64,000 bases of DNA from Aeromonas encheleia (GTDB taxonomy: Bacteria; Pseudomonadota; Gammaproteobacteria; Enterobacterales; Aeromonadaceae): NCBI RefSeq assembly GCF_900637545.1, contig NZ_LR134376.1:3966001-4030000 (forward strand). Direction: 5' to 3'. Both the position numbers and the translations under genes were made by a program. The notes under the pieces are model-generated. The model was not told the DNA's origin. It saw nothing but the letters and a program-made list of their open reading frames with translations, and searched no databases. How positions within the stretch are numbered: position 1 is the stretch's first letter; each line of letters begins with the position of its first letter. Shown piece by piece: positions 53,589 to 61,353 of this stretch.

Positions 53589-55265
53589 ATGAGCGACCCG
53601 ACCATGAAACAGACTCCCTGGTGGCAGAGTGCCGTGATTTACCAGATCTACCCCAAGAGCTTTCAGGATTCCGGCGCCCGCGGCACCGGCGATCTCAAGG
53701 GGATCATGGCCCGCCTCGACTACCTCAAGACCTTAGGGATAGATGCCCTCTGGCTGACCCCGGTCTACGTCTCCCCCCAAATAGACAACGGCTACGACAT
53801 CGCCGACTACCTGGCCATCGATCCCGCCTACGGCACCATGGCCGATTTCGAGGCGCTGCTGGCGGCGGCCCACGAGCGCGGCATCCGCATCGTGATGGAT
53901 ATAGTGGTGAACCACACCTCCACCGAGCACGCCTGGTTCAAATCCGCCATGGGGGATAAGCACAGTCCCTATCGCGACTACTACATCTGGCAAGATCCTG
54001 TGGCGGGCGGCGTGCCCAACAACTGGCAGTCCAAGTTTGGCGGCAGTGCCTGGGAGCTGGACCCCGCTACCGGCCAGTATTATCTGCACCTGTTTGCCCG
54101 CGAGCAGGCGGATCTGAACTGGGAGAATCCGGCGGTGCGGGCCGAGGTGAAGAAGGTCATCCACTTCTGGGCCGACAAGGGGGTCGATGGCTTCCGGCTC
54201 GACGTCATCAACCTCATCTCCAAGGATCAGGCCTTCCCGAACGACGACCTGGGCGATGGCCGCCGCTTCTACACCGACGGGCCGCGCATTCACGAATTCC
54301 TGCAGGATATCAGCCGCGATGTCTTCGCCCCGGTGGGCGCCATGACGGTGGGCGAGATGTCCTCCACCTCGCTGGCGCACTGCCAGCGCTACGGCGCGCT
54401 GGATGGCTCAGAGCTCTCCATGGTGTTCAACTTCCATCATCTGAAGGTCGACTACCCGAACGGTGACAAGTGGACCAAGGCGCCGTTCGATTTCCTCGAG
54501 CTCAAGCGCATCTTCAACCACTGGCAGAGCGGCATGCACGGCAAGGCCTGGTCGGCCCTGTTCTGGTGCAACCACGATCAGCCGCGCATCGTCTCCCGCT
54601 TCGGCGACGAGGGCGAGCACAGAGTGGCGGCCGCCAAGATGCTGGCCAGCACGCTGCACGGCCTGCAGGGCACCCCCTACATCTATCAGGGGGAGGAGAT
54701 CGGCATGATCAACCCCGGCTATGGCAGCATCCATGACTATCAGGATGTGGAGAGTCGCAACATCTTCGCCATCAAGCAGGGCGAAGGGGTGCCAGAGGCG
54801 GAGATCCTCGCCATTCTCGGCGCCAAGTCGCGGGACAACTCCCGCACGCCCATGCAGTGGAGCGTCGCCACCAACGCCGGTTTTACCAAAGGCACCCCCT
54901 GGCTCAAACCCGCCGCCAACTACCCCGAGATCAATGCCGAGGCCGCGCTGGCCGACGCCGACTCGGTGTTCTGGCACTACCGGGATCTGATTGCCCTGCG
55001 CAAGGCGCACCCCATCTTCACTCAGGGGGATTATCAGGAGCTGCTGCCGGGCCACGAGCGCCTCTGGGCCTATAGCCGCAGCTGGCATGGCCAACGCCTG
55101 CTGGTGGTGAGCAACTTCTACGGCGAGCCAGCGGACTTTGCCCTGCCCGAAGGGATGCAAGCCGGCGAGGGACGCCTGCTGCTTGGCAACTACCCGGACA
55201 GCCCGACCCGACTGCAGTCTTGCCGGCTGCGGCCCTATGAATCCCTGATCTGGCTGGTGGAGTAG
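53589..55265 (+). CDS. treC: Alpha,alpha-phosphotrehalase (trehalose-6-phosphate hydrolase)
   Basis: It splits trehalose-6-phosphate into glucose and glucose-6-phosphate. It is a GH13 enzyme of 558 residues. The start WWQSAVIYQIYPKSFQD, catalytic nucleophile in DGFRLDVINLI, acid/base Glu in VGEMSS and the transition-state Asp in FWCNHDQPRI are all present. An internal ATG at 53604 (MKQTPWWQ) is an alternative start; neither has a strong ribosome-binding site. Confidence 0.95.
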   Translation: MSDPTMKQTPWWQSAVIYQIYPKSFQDSGARGTGDLKGIMARLDYLKTLGIDALWLTPVYVSPQIDNGYDIADYLAIDPAYGTMADFEALLAAAHERGIRIVMDIVVNHTSTEHAWFKSAMGDKHSPYRDYYIWQDPVAGGVPNNWQSKFGGSAWELDPATGQYYLHLFAREQADLNWENPAVRAEVKKVIHFWADKGVDGFRLDVINLISKDQAFPNDDLGDGRRFYTDGPRIHEFLQDISRDVFAPVGAMTVGEMSSTSLAHCQRYGALDGSELSMVFNFHHLKVDYPNGDKWTKAPFDFLELKRIFNHWQSGMHGKAWSALFWCNHDQPRIVSRFGDEGEHRVAAAKMLASTLHGLQGTPYIYQGEEIGMINPGYGSIHDYQDVESRNIFAIKQGEGVPEAEILAILGAKSRDNSRTPMQWSVATNAGFTKGTPWLKPAANYPEINAEAALADADSVFWHYRDLIALRKAHPIFTQGDYQELLPGHERLWAYSRSWHGQRLLVVSNFYGEPADFALPEGMQAGEGRLLLGNYPDSPTRLQSCRLRPYESLIWLVE

Positions 55266-55922
55266 ATGATGACTGAGGCAACGACTATGGTGACAACCCA
55301 GTCGCAACAGGGGACTCAGCCACAGCCAGAACGTGGCCAGGAATGGCACAAGATGGTGGCGGGGCAGCCCTATGATGCGGCTGACCCCGAGCTCAAGGCT
55401 GCGCGCGAGCGCTGCCGCTTCCTCTATCACAGCTTCAACACCTGTTGGCAGGAGAAACCCGAGCGGGACGCCCTGCTGCGCGAGTTGCTCGGCAGCCGCG
55501 GCGCTTCCTGTGCCATCAACCCGCCCTTCTTCTGCGACTATGGCGCCAATATCTTTGTGGGTGAGAACTTCTACGCCAACGTCAACTGCACCATCCTCGA
55601 CGTGTGCGAGGTGCATATCGGCGATAACGTGCTGCTGGCGCCCGGGGTGCAGATCTACACCGCCGCCCACCCGATCGCGGTGGTGCCACGGGTGGCCGGG
55701 GTCGAGTTCGGCAAGCCGGTGCGGATCGGCGATAACGTCTGGATCGGCGGCAGCACAGTGATCTGCCCCGGCGTCACCATAGGCGACAACAGCGTCATCG
55801 GCGCCGGCTCAGTGGTGACCAGGGATATTCCGGCCAATGTGGTCGCCGTCGGCAATCCCTGCAAGGTGCTAAGGCCCATGACGGCGGAGGAGCTGGCAGT
55901 GATGGGCCCTGCGGAGGCGTAG
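55266..55922 (+). CDS. Maltose/galactoside O-acetyltransferase family enzyme
   Basis: About 218 residues of the LacA/Maa/NodL hexapeptide family. The N-terminal Maa domain (EWHKMVAGQPYDAADPELKA) is followed by the left-handed beta-helix with CAINPPFFCDYGANIFVGEN, the catalytic His in TAAHPI, and GNPCKVLR at the end. It would acetylate a sugar with acetyl-CoA. It begins one base after the treC stop; ATGs at 55266, 55269 and 55287 are possible, with GGAG best placed for 55269. The position suggests that it deals with glucose or other sugar made in excess by TreC. Confidence 0.88.
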   Translation: MMTEATTMVTTQSQQGTQPQPERGQEWHKMVAGQPYDAADPELKAARERCRFLYHSFNTCWQEKPERDALLRELLGSRGASCAINPPFFCDYGANIFVGENFYANVNCTILDVCEVHIGDNVLLAPGVQIYTAAHPIAVVPRVAGVEFGKPVRIGDNVWIGGSTVICPGVTIGDNSVIGAGSVVTRDIPANVVAVGNPCKVLRPMTAEELAVMGPAEA

Positions 55923-55940
55923 TGAACCTGTATCGAACGA

Positions 55941-55974
55941 TGACAAAGGCGCCATAGAGGTGCCTTTGTCATTT
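55941..55974. terminator. Terminator of the tre operon
   Basis: TGACAAAGGCGCC pairs with GGTGCCTTTGTCA (one G-T pair) and is followed by TTT; it also faces the convergent yohC-like gene. Confidence 0.8.
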
Positions 55975-56007
55975 CCGATGAAGGACCTGGTGCAGGCCCC
56001 TGCCTCG

Positions 56008-56604
56008 CTAGGTAAACACCGGACCAAAGCCAGAGCCCCACAGAACGGCGGTGGTCGCCAGCACGCAGACCAGCAGCACCAATCCGACCGTGACCACAGA
56101 GCTGGCATAGATGAACCCCTGCTCCTTGGGAATGTGCATCAGGATAGGGACGCCGACATAGAGCAGGTAGACGGAGTAGCTGAGCCCGATGAGGCCGATG
56201 ATCATGACGAACCAGAGATGGGGGTAGAAGGCCGATAGCCCGACCATGAACAGCGGGGTGGAGGTATAGGCTGCCAGCTCGAGTGTCGTCGTGTAACTGG
56301 GGTCGGAGCCGAAGGTGTGACCCATCCAGTGCGCCAGATAGGCCAGGGCAAACACCCCTATGACCAGCGCCACGTACATGGCCACCGACAGCATGAAGGC
56401 GCTGTCCGAGGTCAGGGTGATGGGATCGCCTACACCTATGCTCCAGCCGATATGGACGGCGGAGTAATAGGCGCAGACTGACGGGATAAGGGCCACGATA
56501 AGAATATGGGTCAGACTGTTTCTGAAACTGTCGTGCGCCTCGTCTATGGTATGCCATTCGGTGTGAGGATGGGCATACAATCCCCATAAGTGGTTTAATA
56601 TCAT
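56008..56604 (-). CDS. yohC: Yip1-family inner-membrane protein (YohC-like)
   Basis: A 198-residue protein with five membrane segments. HLWGLYAHPHTEWHTIDEAH at the start, AAYTSTPLFMVGLSAFYPHL and YLLYVGVPILMHIPKEQGF match E. coli YohC and the Yip1 domain. Function is not established. AAGGAA lies 7 bases upstream of the ATG. Confidence 0.85.
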   Translation of the reverse strand: MILNHLWGLYAHPHTEWHTIDEAHDSFRNSLTHILIVALIPSVCAYYSAVHIGWSIGVGDPITLTSDSAFMLSVAMYVALVIGVFALAYLAHWMGHTFGSDPSYTTTLELAAYTSTPLFMVGLSAFYPHLWFVMIIGLIGLSYSVYLLYVGVPILMHIPKEQGFIYASSVVTVGLVLLVCVLATTAVLWGSGFGPVFT

Positions 56605-56775
56605 AGCGTTATTCCTTTTCAGCTTGGATTGTGAATCGTCGTATACCGCTCGCGCTCCTCTCTATCATTGTTGCATCGCTCGACGGGCCGTCCATTGCAA
56701 CCGCTACGGCTAGCTTTAAATAAAGCTGCTCCCCTCCCCGGGCGTCAAGGAAGGAACCGGGAACCACAGAAACAG

Positions 56776-56800
56776 AAAAGCCCGGCGTTGCGGCCGGGCT
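56776..56800 (-). terminator. Second minus-strand terminator downstream of ompA
   Basis: On the minus strand GCCCGGC-CGCAAC-GCCGGGC is followed by TTTTCTGTTT. It lies about 130 bases beyond the ompA terminator. Confidence 0.75.
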
Positions 56801-56928
56801 CTTGAATTGCGCTCTGGGATTTGGCTTGCAGCGGTGATATGCGGAGCTGCAGCCCACAATGCAACGCTCGAACCGCTCGTCACAACCACCTTTCCTGGCC
56901 AGCCACGGCTCTGCATTGCGGATAAGCA

Positions 56929-56955
56929 AAAGGGGATGCCATGGCATCCCCTCTT
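56929..56955 (-). terminator. Terminator of the second ompA gene
   Basis: AGGGGATGCCA is followed directly by its exact complement, then TTTGCTT on the minus strand. Confidence 0.8.
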
Positions 56956-56978
56956 CGCATTATCTGAGCTGAGTCAGA

Positions 56979-57983
56979 TTACTGCTGTACTTCCTGCACG
57001 CCGGAGACGCGGACTTCGACGCGACGGTCCGGGGACAGGCAGGAGACCAGCTGATCCTTGGCGGTGATGCCATCGCACTGGGTGCCGGTTACCGGGTCGG
57101 CTTCGCCACGACCTTCGATGGAGATCTTGCTGGTGGCCAGACCCTTGCTCACCAGGAAGTCTGCGACGGTGCGGGCACGCGCCTCGGACAGCTGCTGGTT
57201 GTAAGCCTCGGAACCGATACGGTCGGTGTAACCGACAACGACGGCGCTGCCATCTTTCGGCTGGAATTCAACGATTTGCTGATACAGACCGTTCAGGGCT
57301 TCAACCCCTTCCGGCTTCAGTTCTGCCTTGCCAAAGGCAAACAGCACGTCTGAGTTCAGGGCAAAGTTCTTCTCGACAACCACAGGGGCCGCTTCTGCAA
57401 CGACGGGTGCAGCAACAGGCTCAACGTAGGAGGTGCGGAACGGGTGATATACCGCTTCCAGCGTCGCTACACTCTGGTTGGACTTGTACTGCTCGCCAGT
57501 GGAGGTGGTCAGGTCAGCCACGTCCCACATGTAGCGGTAGCGCGCCTGCAGATCCAGCGCATCGTTCAGCTTGTAGGTCAGACCGATACCGGCCAACGGG
57601 GAGACACGGGTGTCACTGTTGTCCAGACCATCGGTGTGGGCCCAGTAGGCACCGGCTTCACCGAACAGGGAGAAATCTTCGCTCAGCGGCAGACGGGCGA
57701 TACCGGACAGGGTGGCGCCCTGGTTCTCATAGCGCTCGCCATCGGTGCTGCCACGGCCGGCGTACTGGTAACCCAGTTCGGCACCGAAGGTTTCGTTGAA
57801 GTTGTAACCCATGAAGAGGTTGGTGGCAGTCGCATCTTCGGTACCATCTTCGACAGCCGCGTTATTCAGGCCGTTGAAGTGGGTGGCACCGATACCGGCA
57901 CCAAAATAGATGTCGTCGGTAGCGTGAGCTGCAGTGCTTGCCAATGCCAGTGCAATCCAGACAGGAGTCAGTCGTAAGTTCAT
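56979..57983 (-). CDS. OmpA-family outer membrane protein, second copy
   Basis: A 334-residue protein with signal MNLRLTPVWIALALASTAAHA, a barrel of about 170 residues (DDIYFGAGIGATHFNG at the start), and a Val/Ala/Pro hinge (VEPVAAPVVAEAAPVV). The C-terminal OmpA-like domain has FAFGKAELKPEGVEALNGLY, GYTDRIGSEAYNQQLSEARA and a Cys pair (TQCDG...LVSCLSPDRRVEV). The C-terminal domain is close to that of the protein at 9169 but the barrels differ strongly, as expected if the surface loops diverged. It is monocistronic. Confidence 0.93.
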   Translation of the reverse strand: MNLRLTPVWIALALASTAAHATDDIYFGAGIGATHFNGLNNAAVEDGTEDATATNLFMGYNFNETFGAELGYQYAGRGSTDGERYENQGATLSGIARLPLSEDFSLFGEAGAYWAHTDGLDNSDTRVSPLAGIGLTYKLNDALDLQARYRYMWDVADLTTSTGEQYKSNQSVATLEAVYHPFRTSYVEPVAAPVVAEAAPVVVEKNFALNSDVLFAFGKAELKPEGVEALNGLYQQIVEFQPKDGSAVVVGYTDRIGSEAYNQQLSEARARTVADFLVSKGLATSKISIEGRGEADPVTGTQCDGITAKDQLVSCLSPDRRVEVRVSGVQEVQQ

Positions 57984-58056
57984 CGTATAGCCTCATCAAT
58001 GCTAAATGGTGGGCGTTCAGCCCTTGTTATGTATGGCCGCCATTCTATAGGCGAAA

Positions 58057-58078
58057 TCATGTACAGGACCTTAAGCGC
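58057..58078 (-). repeat. 22-base motif, copy 2 (upstream of second ompA)
   Basis: One mismatch to 13831-13852. It begins 74 bases upstream of the ompA start. A TATAGA -10-like element lies 20 bases nearer the gene (58050-58045), so it may overlap a promoter -35 region here. Confidence 0.5.
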
Positions 58079-58215
58079 AGAGACTATTTACCACTCATTT
58101 TACTGTTTGTTTTTCATGCACTTCTCGGCTTTAACCAGAAAAACGTTTTTACTCAATAACGGGCTTCTTATGCCCTGGGATGTTAGTGATGTATGGTGAC
58201 TGAGTGAATAACCAT

Positions 58216-58291
58216 GGGCTCCTCCTACTGGACTTGAACCAGTGACACATGGATTAACAGCCTGCCGTTCTACCGACTGGAATAAGGAGGA
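58216..58291 (-). pseudogene. Decayed tRNA-Asn copy
   Basis: The same 76-base length and GTT anticodon as the intact tRNA-Asn at 58513, but with two broken pairs in the D stem (TTCC against GAAC), two broken pairs in the anticodon stem (GCAGG against TCCAT) and CCC in place of the CCA end. It lies beyond the terminator of the intact cluster and should not be transcribed with it. Confidence 0.8.
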
Positions 58292-58480
58292 TATATGCCT
58301 TTAGTAGCGGATATACGGGCCACCATCATCCCGATAGAAGGGCCCAGAAGAAATTGAGGCGGCGGCCAGCGAAGCTCCGGCTCTTAAAGACGGTATCAAG
58401 AAAAAGAGGGGTCTGCGATATATCGAGAGCGCCCAGCAAACCTGTCCCCAGATCAGCCAACAGTGAAAAACAGGCAAAGA
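58292..58480. other. Spacer between tRNA-Asn copies
   Basis: No gene or strong structure is visible. It is more purine-rich than the surrounding coding DNA and has no similarity to the other spacers of the cluster. Confidence 0.4.
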
Positions 58481-58508
58481 AAAAGCCCAGCTTTGCAGCT
58501 GGGCTTTT
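58481..58508. terminator. Terminator of the tRNA cluster
   Basis: AGCCCAGCT-TTGC-AGCTGGGCT is flanked by AAAA and TTTT, so it works in the minus direction of the tRNA genes and equally on the plus strand. Confidence 0.88.
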
Positions 58509-58512
58509 GTGT

Positions 58513-58588
58513 TGGCTCCTCCTACTGGACTTGAACCAGTGACATACGGATTAACAGTCCGCCGTTCTACCGACTGAACTAAGGAGGA
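58513..58588 (-). tRNA. tRNA-Asn(GTT)
   Basis: A 76-base tRNA with encoded CCA. Acceptor TCCTCCT, D stem GTTC/GAAC, anticodon loop CTGTTAA and T arm with GTTCAAGTC are all intact. Last of four tRNA genes on the minus strand. Confidence 0.96.
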
Positions 58589-58632
58589 ATTGTACTTTGG
58601 ATGCAAGATATCGCTATCTCATCATCCTTAAT

Positions 58633-58708
58633 TGGTGCCCAGAGACGGAATCGAACCGCCGACACGGGGATTTTCAATCCCCTGCTCTACCGACTGAGCT
58701 ATCTGGGC
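58633..58708 (-). tRNA. tRNA-Phe(GAA), copy 1
   Basis: A 76-base tRNA with CCA; anticodon stem GGGGA/TCCCC around a loop with GAA. Identical to the copy at 58840. Confidence 0.96.
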
Positions 58709-58711
58709 AAA

Positions 58712-58787
<76 letters not shown>

Positions 58788-58839
58788 ACACTTTAAACCA
58801 CTGTGCATGAACACATTTTCACTTCATGGCACCAAAACT

Positions 58840-58915
58840 TGGTGCCCAGAGACGGAATCGAACCGCCGACACGGGGATTTTCAATCCCCTGCTCTACCGA
58901 CTGAGCTATCTGGGC
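58840..58915 (-). tRNA. tRNA-Phe(GAA), copy 2
   Basis: Identical to the copy at 58633. First gene of the cluster, starting 9 bases after the predicted -10 element. Confidence 0.96.
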
Positions 58916-58924
58916 GTGGGCGCT

Positions 58925-58953
58925 ATTAAACGGATTTTAGGGCGGGTGGTCAA
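58925..58953 (-). promoter_or_regulatory. Promoter of the tRNA Phe-Thr-Phe-Asn cluster
   Basis: TTGACC and TTTAAT are separated by 17 bases, followed by a GC-rich discriminator (AGCGCCC). It lies next to the plsY stop codon. Confidence 0.65.
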
Positions 58954-58962
58954 CGGGAAATT

Positions 58963-59625
58963 TCACTTTCCGTCTCGTTCGTCTCTTTTTTGCGCAGCAT
59001 CGCCCGTTTTTATCACTTCCGCAGGTGAAGCCACCTCCCGACGGCCCCAGAGTCGAGATTCCTCTCCCTTCAACAGGCGGGTGATGTTCTCGTGATGGCG
59101 GATCAGAATGAGGCAGGAGAGCAAGGAGACCGGCAGGGTGTATTCCGGTTTGAGCAGGTAGGTGAAGAGCGGGGTCAGCAGCACGGTGACGATGGAGGCC
59201 AGCGACGAATAGCCGCTCACCAGCAGCACCAGCAGCCAGGTGGCGATCGCCGCGCCCCCCATGGCAAAACCGATGGGCAGCATGGTACCCAGTGCCGTGG
59301 CGACGCCCTTGCCACCCCGGAAGTGAAAGAAGATGGGATACATGTGACCGAGACAGGCCGCCACACCGATGAAGCCGAGGTAGATGGGCTTGATCTGCAG
59401 ATACCAGGCGAGGTAGACGGGCGCCGTGCCCTTGAGCACATCGAGCAGCAGCACGACCAGCGCCGCCATCCGCCCGCCGAGGCGCAGCACATTGGTCGCC
59501 CCCGGGTTGTGGGAGCCATGATCGCGAGGATCCGGCAGCCCCCTGATGCGGGAGACCAGCACGGCACTGGACAGCGAGCCGCCCAGATAGGCCAGAATAA
59601 TCATCAAAATCGTCAGGGCCGTCAT
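58963..59625 (-). CDS. plsY: Glycerol-3-phosphate acyltransferase PlsY
   Basis: It transfers acyl groups from acyl-phosphate to glycerol-3-phosphate at the start of phospholipid synthesis. It has 220 residues from [20 protein letters not shown] and five membrane segments. The three cytoplasmic motifs are [29 protein letters not shown] and [15 protein letters not shown]. The C-terminal tail of about 25 residues is hydrophilic. It is divergent from folB, the usual neighbour. Confidence 0.95.
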   Translation of the reverse strand: MTALTILMIILAYLGGSLSSAVLVSRIRGLPDPRDHGSHNPGATNVLRLGGRMAALVVLLLDVLKGTAPVYLAWYLQIKPIYLGFIGVAACLGHMYPIFFHFRGGKGVATALGTMLPIGFAMGGAAIATWLLVLLVSGYSSLASIVTVLLTPLFTYLLKPEYTLPVSLLSCLILIRHHENITRLLKGEESRLWGRREVASPAEVIKTGDAAQKRDERDGK

Positions 59626-59796
59626 CTTGGTCGTTTTTACCACGATATGAATGGGGTATGATGCGGGCCACATTCTCTGGCTTGGGGTTGCCCAACAGCG
59701 TGTCGCCCAAACCGACCGTCAGCAGCAATCTGCTGGCCAGACCTGCATCCCTGCGCTGTTCTCACAGCCCATCAAGAGTAAAGAAGAAGTACTGTC

Positions 59797-60168
59797 ATGG
59801 ACAAGGTGTTTATTCGCGGACTCGAGGTTTTGACCACCATAGGGGTATATGAGTGGGAGAAAGGCATTCGCCAGAAGCTCTGTTTCGATCTCGAGATGGG
59901 CTTTGACAACCGCCCCGCCGCCGCAACCGACGATATCAAGCTGGCATTGGATTATGCCACCCTCTCACGCAAGATCTGTGATCACGCCGCCGGCACCATA
60001 GTCGAGCTGGTCGAGACCATGGCCGAGCAGGTCGCCGCCCTGGTGCTGGCCGATGAGCGGGTGCAGTGGGTCAGGGTCGTGCTGACCAAACCGGGCGCCG
60101 TGCCCAACGCCGCCGGCGTCGGCGTCGAGATCCTGCGCCACCGCGCCCCGGCCGCGAGTGCCCAGTGA
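59797..60168 (+). CDS. folB: Dihydroneopterin aldolase FolB
   Basis: FolB cleaves dihydroneopterin in folate synthesis. It has 123 residues with MDKVFIRGLEVLTTIGVYEW (catalytic Glu near 19), LDYATLSRKI and a conserved Lys in VVLTKPGAVPNA. It is followed at once by folK, the next enzyme in the pathway. Confidence 0.95.
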   Translation: MDKVFIRGLEVLTTIGVYEWEKGIRQKLCFDLEMGFDNRPAAATDDIKLALDYATLSRKICDHAAGTIVELVETMAEQVAALVLADERVQWVRVVLTKPGAVPNAAGVGVEILRHRAPAASAQ

Positions 60169-60206
60169 TGGGCATTCGTACCGATGACGATCAGGGCGGT
60201 GACAGC

Positions 60207-60716
60207 ATGACCCGCATCTACATCAGCCTGGGCTCCAACATCGAGCGGGAGCGCCATATCCGGGCCGGGCTCGATGCCCTGCAGGCCGAATTTGGCGAGC
60301 TTGAGGTCTCCCGGGTGTTCGAGAGCGAGGCGGTGGGCTTTGCCGGCCGCCCCTTCTACAACCTGGTGGTGGGTGCCGACACCGAGCTGCCGCTGGCGAC
60401 CCTGTGCCAGCGCCTACGGGCCGTGGAGTTCGCCCATGGCCGCGAGCCGGACGCCAAGAAGTTCGCCCCGCGCACCCTGGATCTGGACCTGCTGCTCTAT
60501 GGGGATCTGGTCTGCGAGGATCCGGTGGCACTGCCCCGCGGCGAGATCCTCAGCAACGCCTTCGTGCTGTGGCCGCTGGCCGAGCTGGCCCCCAGCCTGC
60601 GCCATCCCACCGATGGCCGTACCCTGGGGGATCTGTGGCAAGCCTACGACAAGGCATCGCAGCGACTCAGCCCCATTCCCTTCCACTGGGTGGCGTACGA
60701 GTTGCAGCCTCACTGA
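60207..60716 (+). CDS. folK: Pyrophosphokinase FolK
   Basis: FolK transfers pyrophosphate from ATP to 6-hydroxymethyl-7,8-dihydropterin. It has 169 residues from MTRIYISLGSNIERER. Signature APRTLDLDLLLYGD holds the Mg-binding Asp pair. The ATG at 60168, overlapping the folB stop, would add 13 residues; 60207 gives the family N-terminus and has GGGCGGTGA upstream. Confidence 0.93.
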   Translation: MTRIYISLGSNIERERHIRAGLDALQAEFGELEVSRVFESEAVGFAGRPFYNLVVGADTELPLATLCQRLRAVEFAHGREPDAKKFAPRTLDLDLLLYGDLVCEDPVALPRGEILSNAFVLWPLAELAPSLRHPTDGRTLGDLWQAYDKASQRLSPIPFHWVAYELQPH

Positions 60717-60750
60717 AGCACAAGGGCGCCTCGCGGTGCCCTTGTGCTTA
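60716..60750. terminator. Long hairpin after folK
   Basis: AAGCACAAGGGCGCC pairs with GGTGCCCTTGTGCTT (one G-T pair) around a short loop that includes TCGC. There is no T-run beyond TTA, so it may be a terminator or a 3'-end stabiliser. Confidence 0.6.
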
Positions 60751-60822
60751 TCGGCCATCAGAAAGAGTGATTGGGCCCAAGCCCCGGCGACTGGCAGCAT
60801 GGCCCTGACACAGGAGAGCACA

Positions 60823-61311
60823 ATGCCACTCGATACCATTCATGACTTCAACTGCCAGCTGCTGAGCACTCTGCCCCACCAGCGCTATCAACACGAACCC
60901 ATCCTGGATTACGCCACCGACGAGCGGGTCAAGGCGCGCCTCGGCTGGCAGGCGGAATTCAGCAAGACTCTGTTCCTCAAGTTCAAGGATGGCCGCTTCG
61001 CCCTGCTGCTGACCCACAGGGACGGGCGGCTGGATAACAAGGCGGTCAAGGCCAGCCTGGGGGCCAAGCCCTCCATCTGCACACCACAGGAGATGCAGGC
61101 GGAGATCGGCTGCCTGCCGGGGGCCGTCTGCCCCTTCCTGCCCCGTGCCGACATCCCGCTGCTGGTGGACTCCGCCCTGCTGGCCCACCACGCCTTCACC
61201 TGGACCCCGGGCCACCCGGAGCAGACCTTCCTGCTGGCGACCGAGCACCTGACCACCCTGCTGGCGGCCCTGCCCTGCCAGGTCAGCTACCTGCCCGTGG
61301 CGCAGGCCTGA
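60823..61311 (+). CDS. YbaK/ProX-domain protein, putative aminoacyl-tRNA deacylase
   Basis: A 162-residue protein from MPLDTIHDFNCQLLSTLP with AGGAGA 6 bases upstream. It has the YbaK editing fold: FSKTLFLKFKDGRFALLLTH, LDNKAVKASLGAKPSICTPQ, GCLPGAVCPFL and a late strand. Such proteins hydrolyse mischarged tRNA in trans. The tRNA specificity cannot be told. The frame is open upstream through folK in another frame, which is a shadow. Confidence 0.8.
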   Translation: MPLDTIHDFNCQLLSTLPHQRYQHEPILDYATDERVKARLGWQAEFSKTLFLKFKDGRFALLLTHRDGRLDNKAVKASLGAKPSICTPQEMQAEIGCLPGAVCPFLPRADIPLLVDSALLAHHAFTWTPGHPEQTFLLATEHLTTLLAALPCQVSYLPVAQA

Positions 61312-61353
61312 TCACTGCTTTTCATCTGACCGAACGGGGCCGCGAGGCCCCGC

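Larger units (their letters stand above)
56605..56978. other. Intergenic region with two minus-strand terminators
   Basis: Nothing protein-like is visible in these 374 bases. It holds the terminator of the second ompA (56929-56955) and a second minus-strand terminator at 56776-56800. The 130 bases between them could be a small untranslated RNA gene, but no convincing promoter was found. Confidence 0.5.

Noticed and set aside
56716..56916. 66-codon minus-strand ORF between ompA and the yohC-like gene
   Set aside because: It spans a strong terminator hairpin and its translation has no protein-like pattern or ribosome-binding site.
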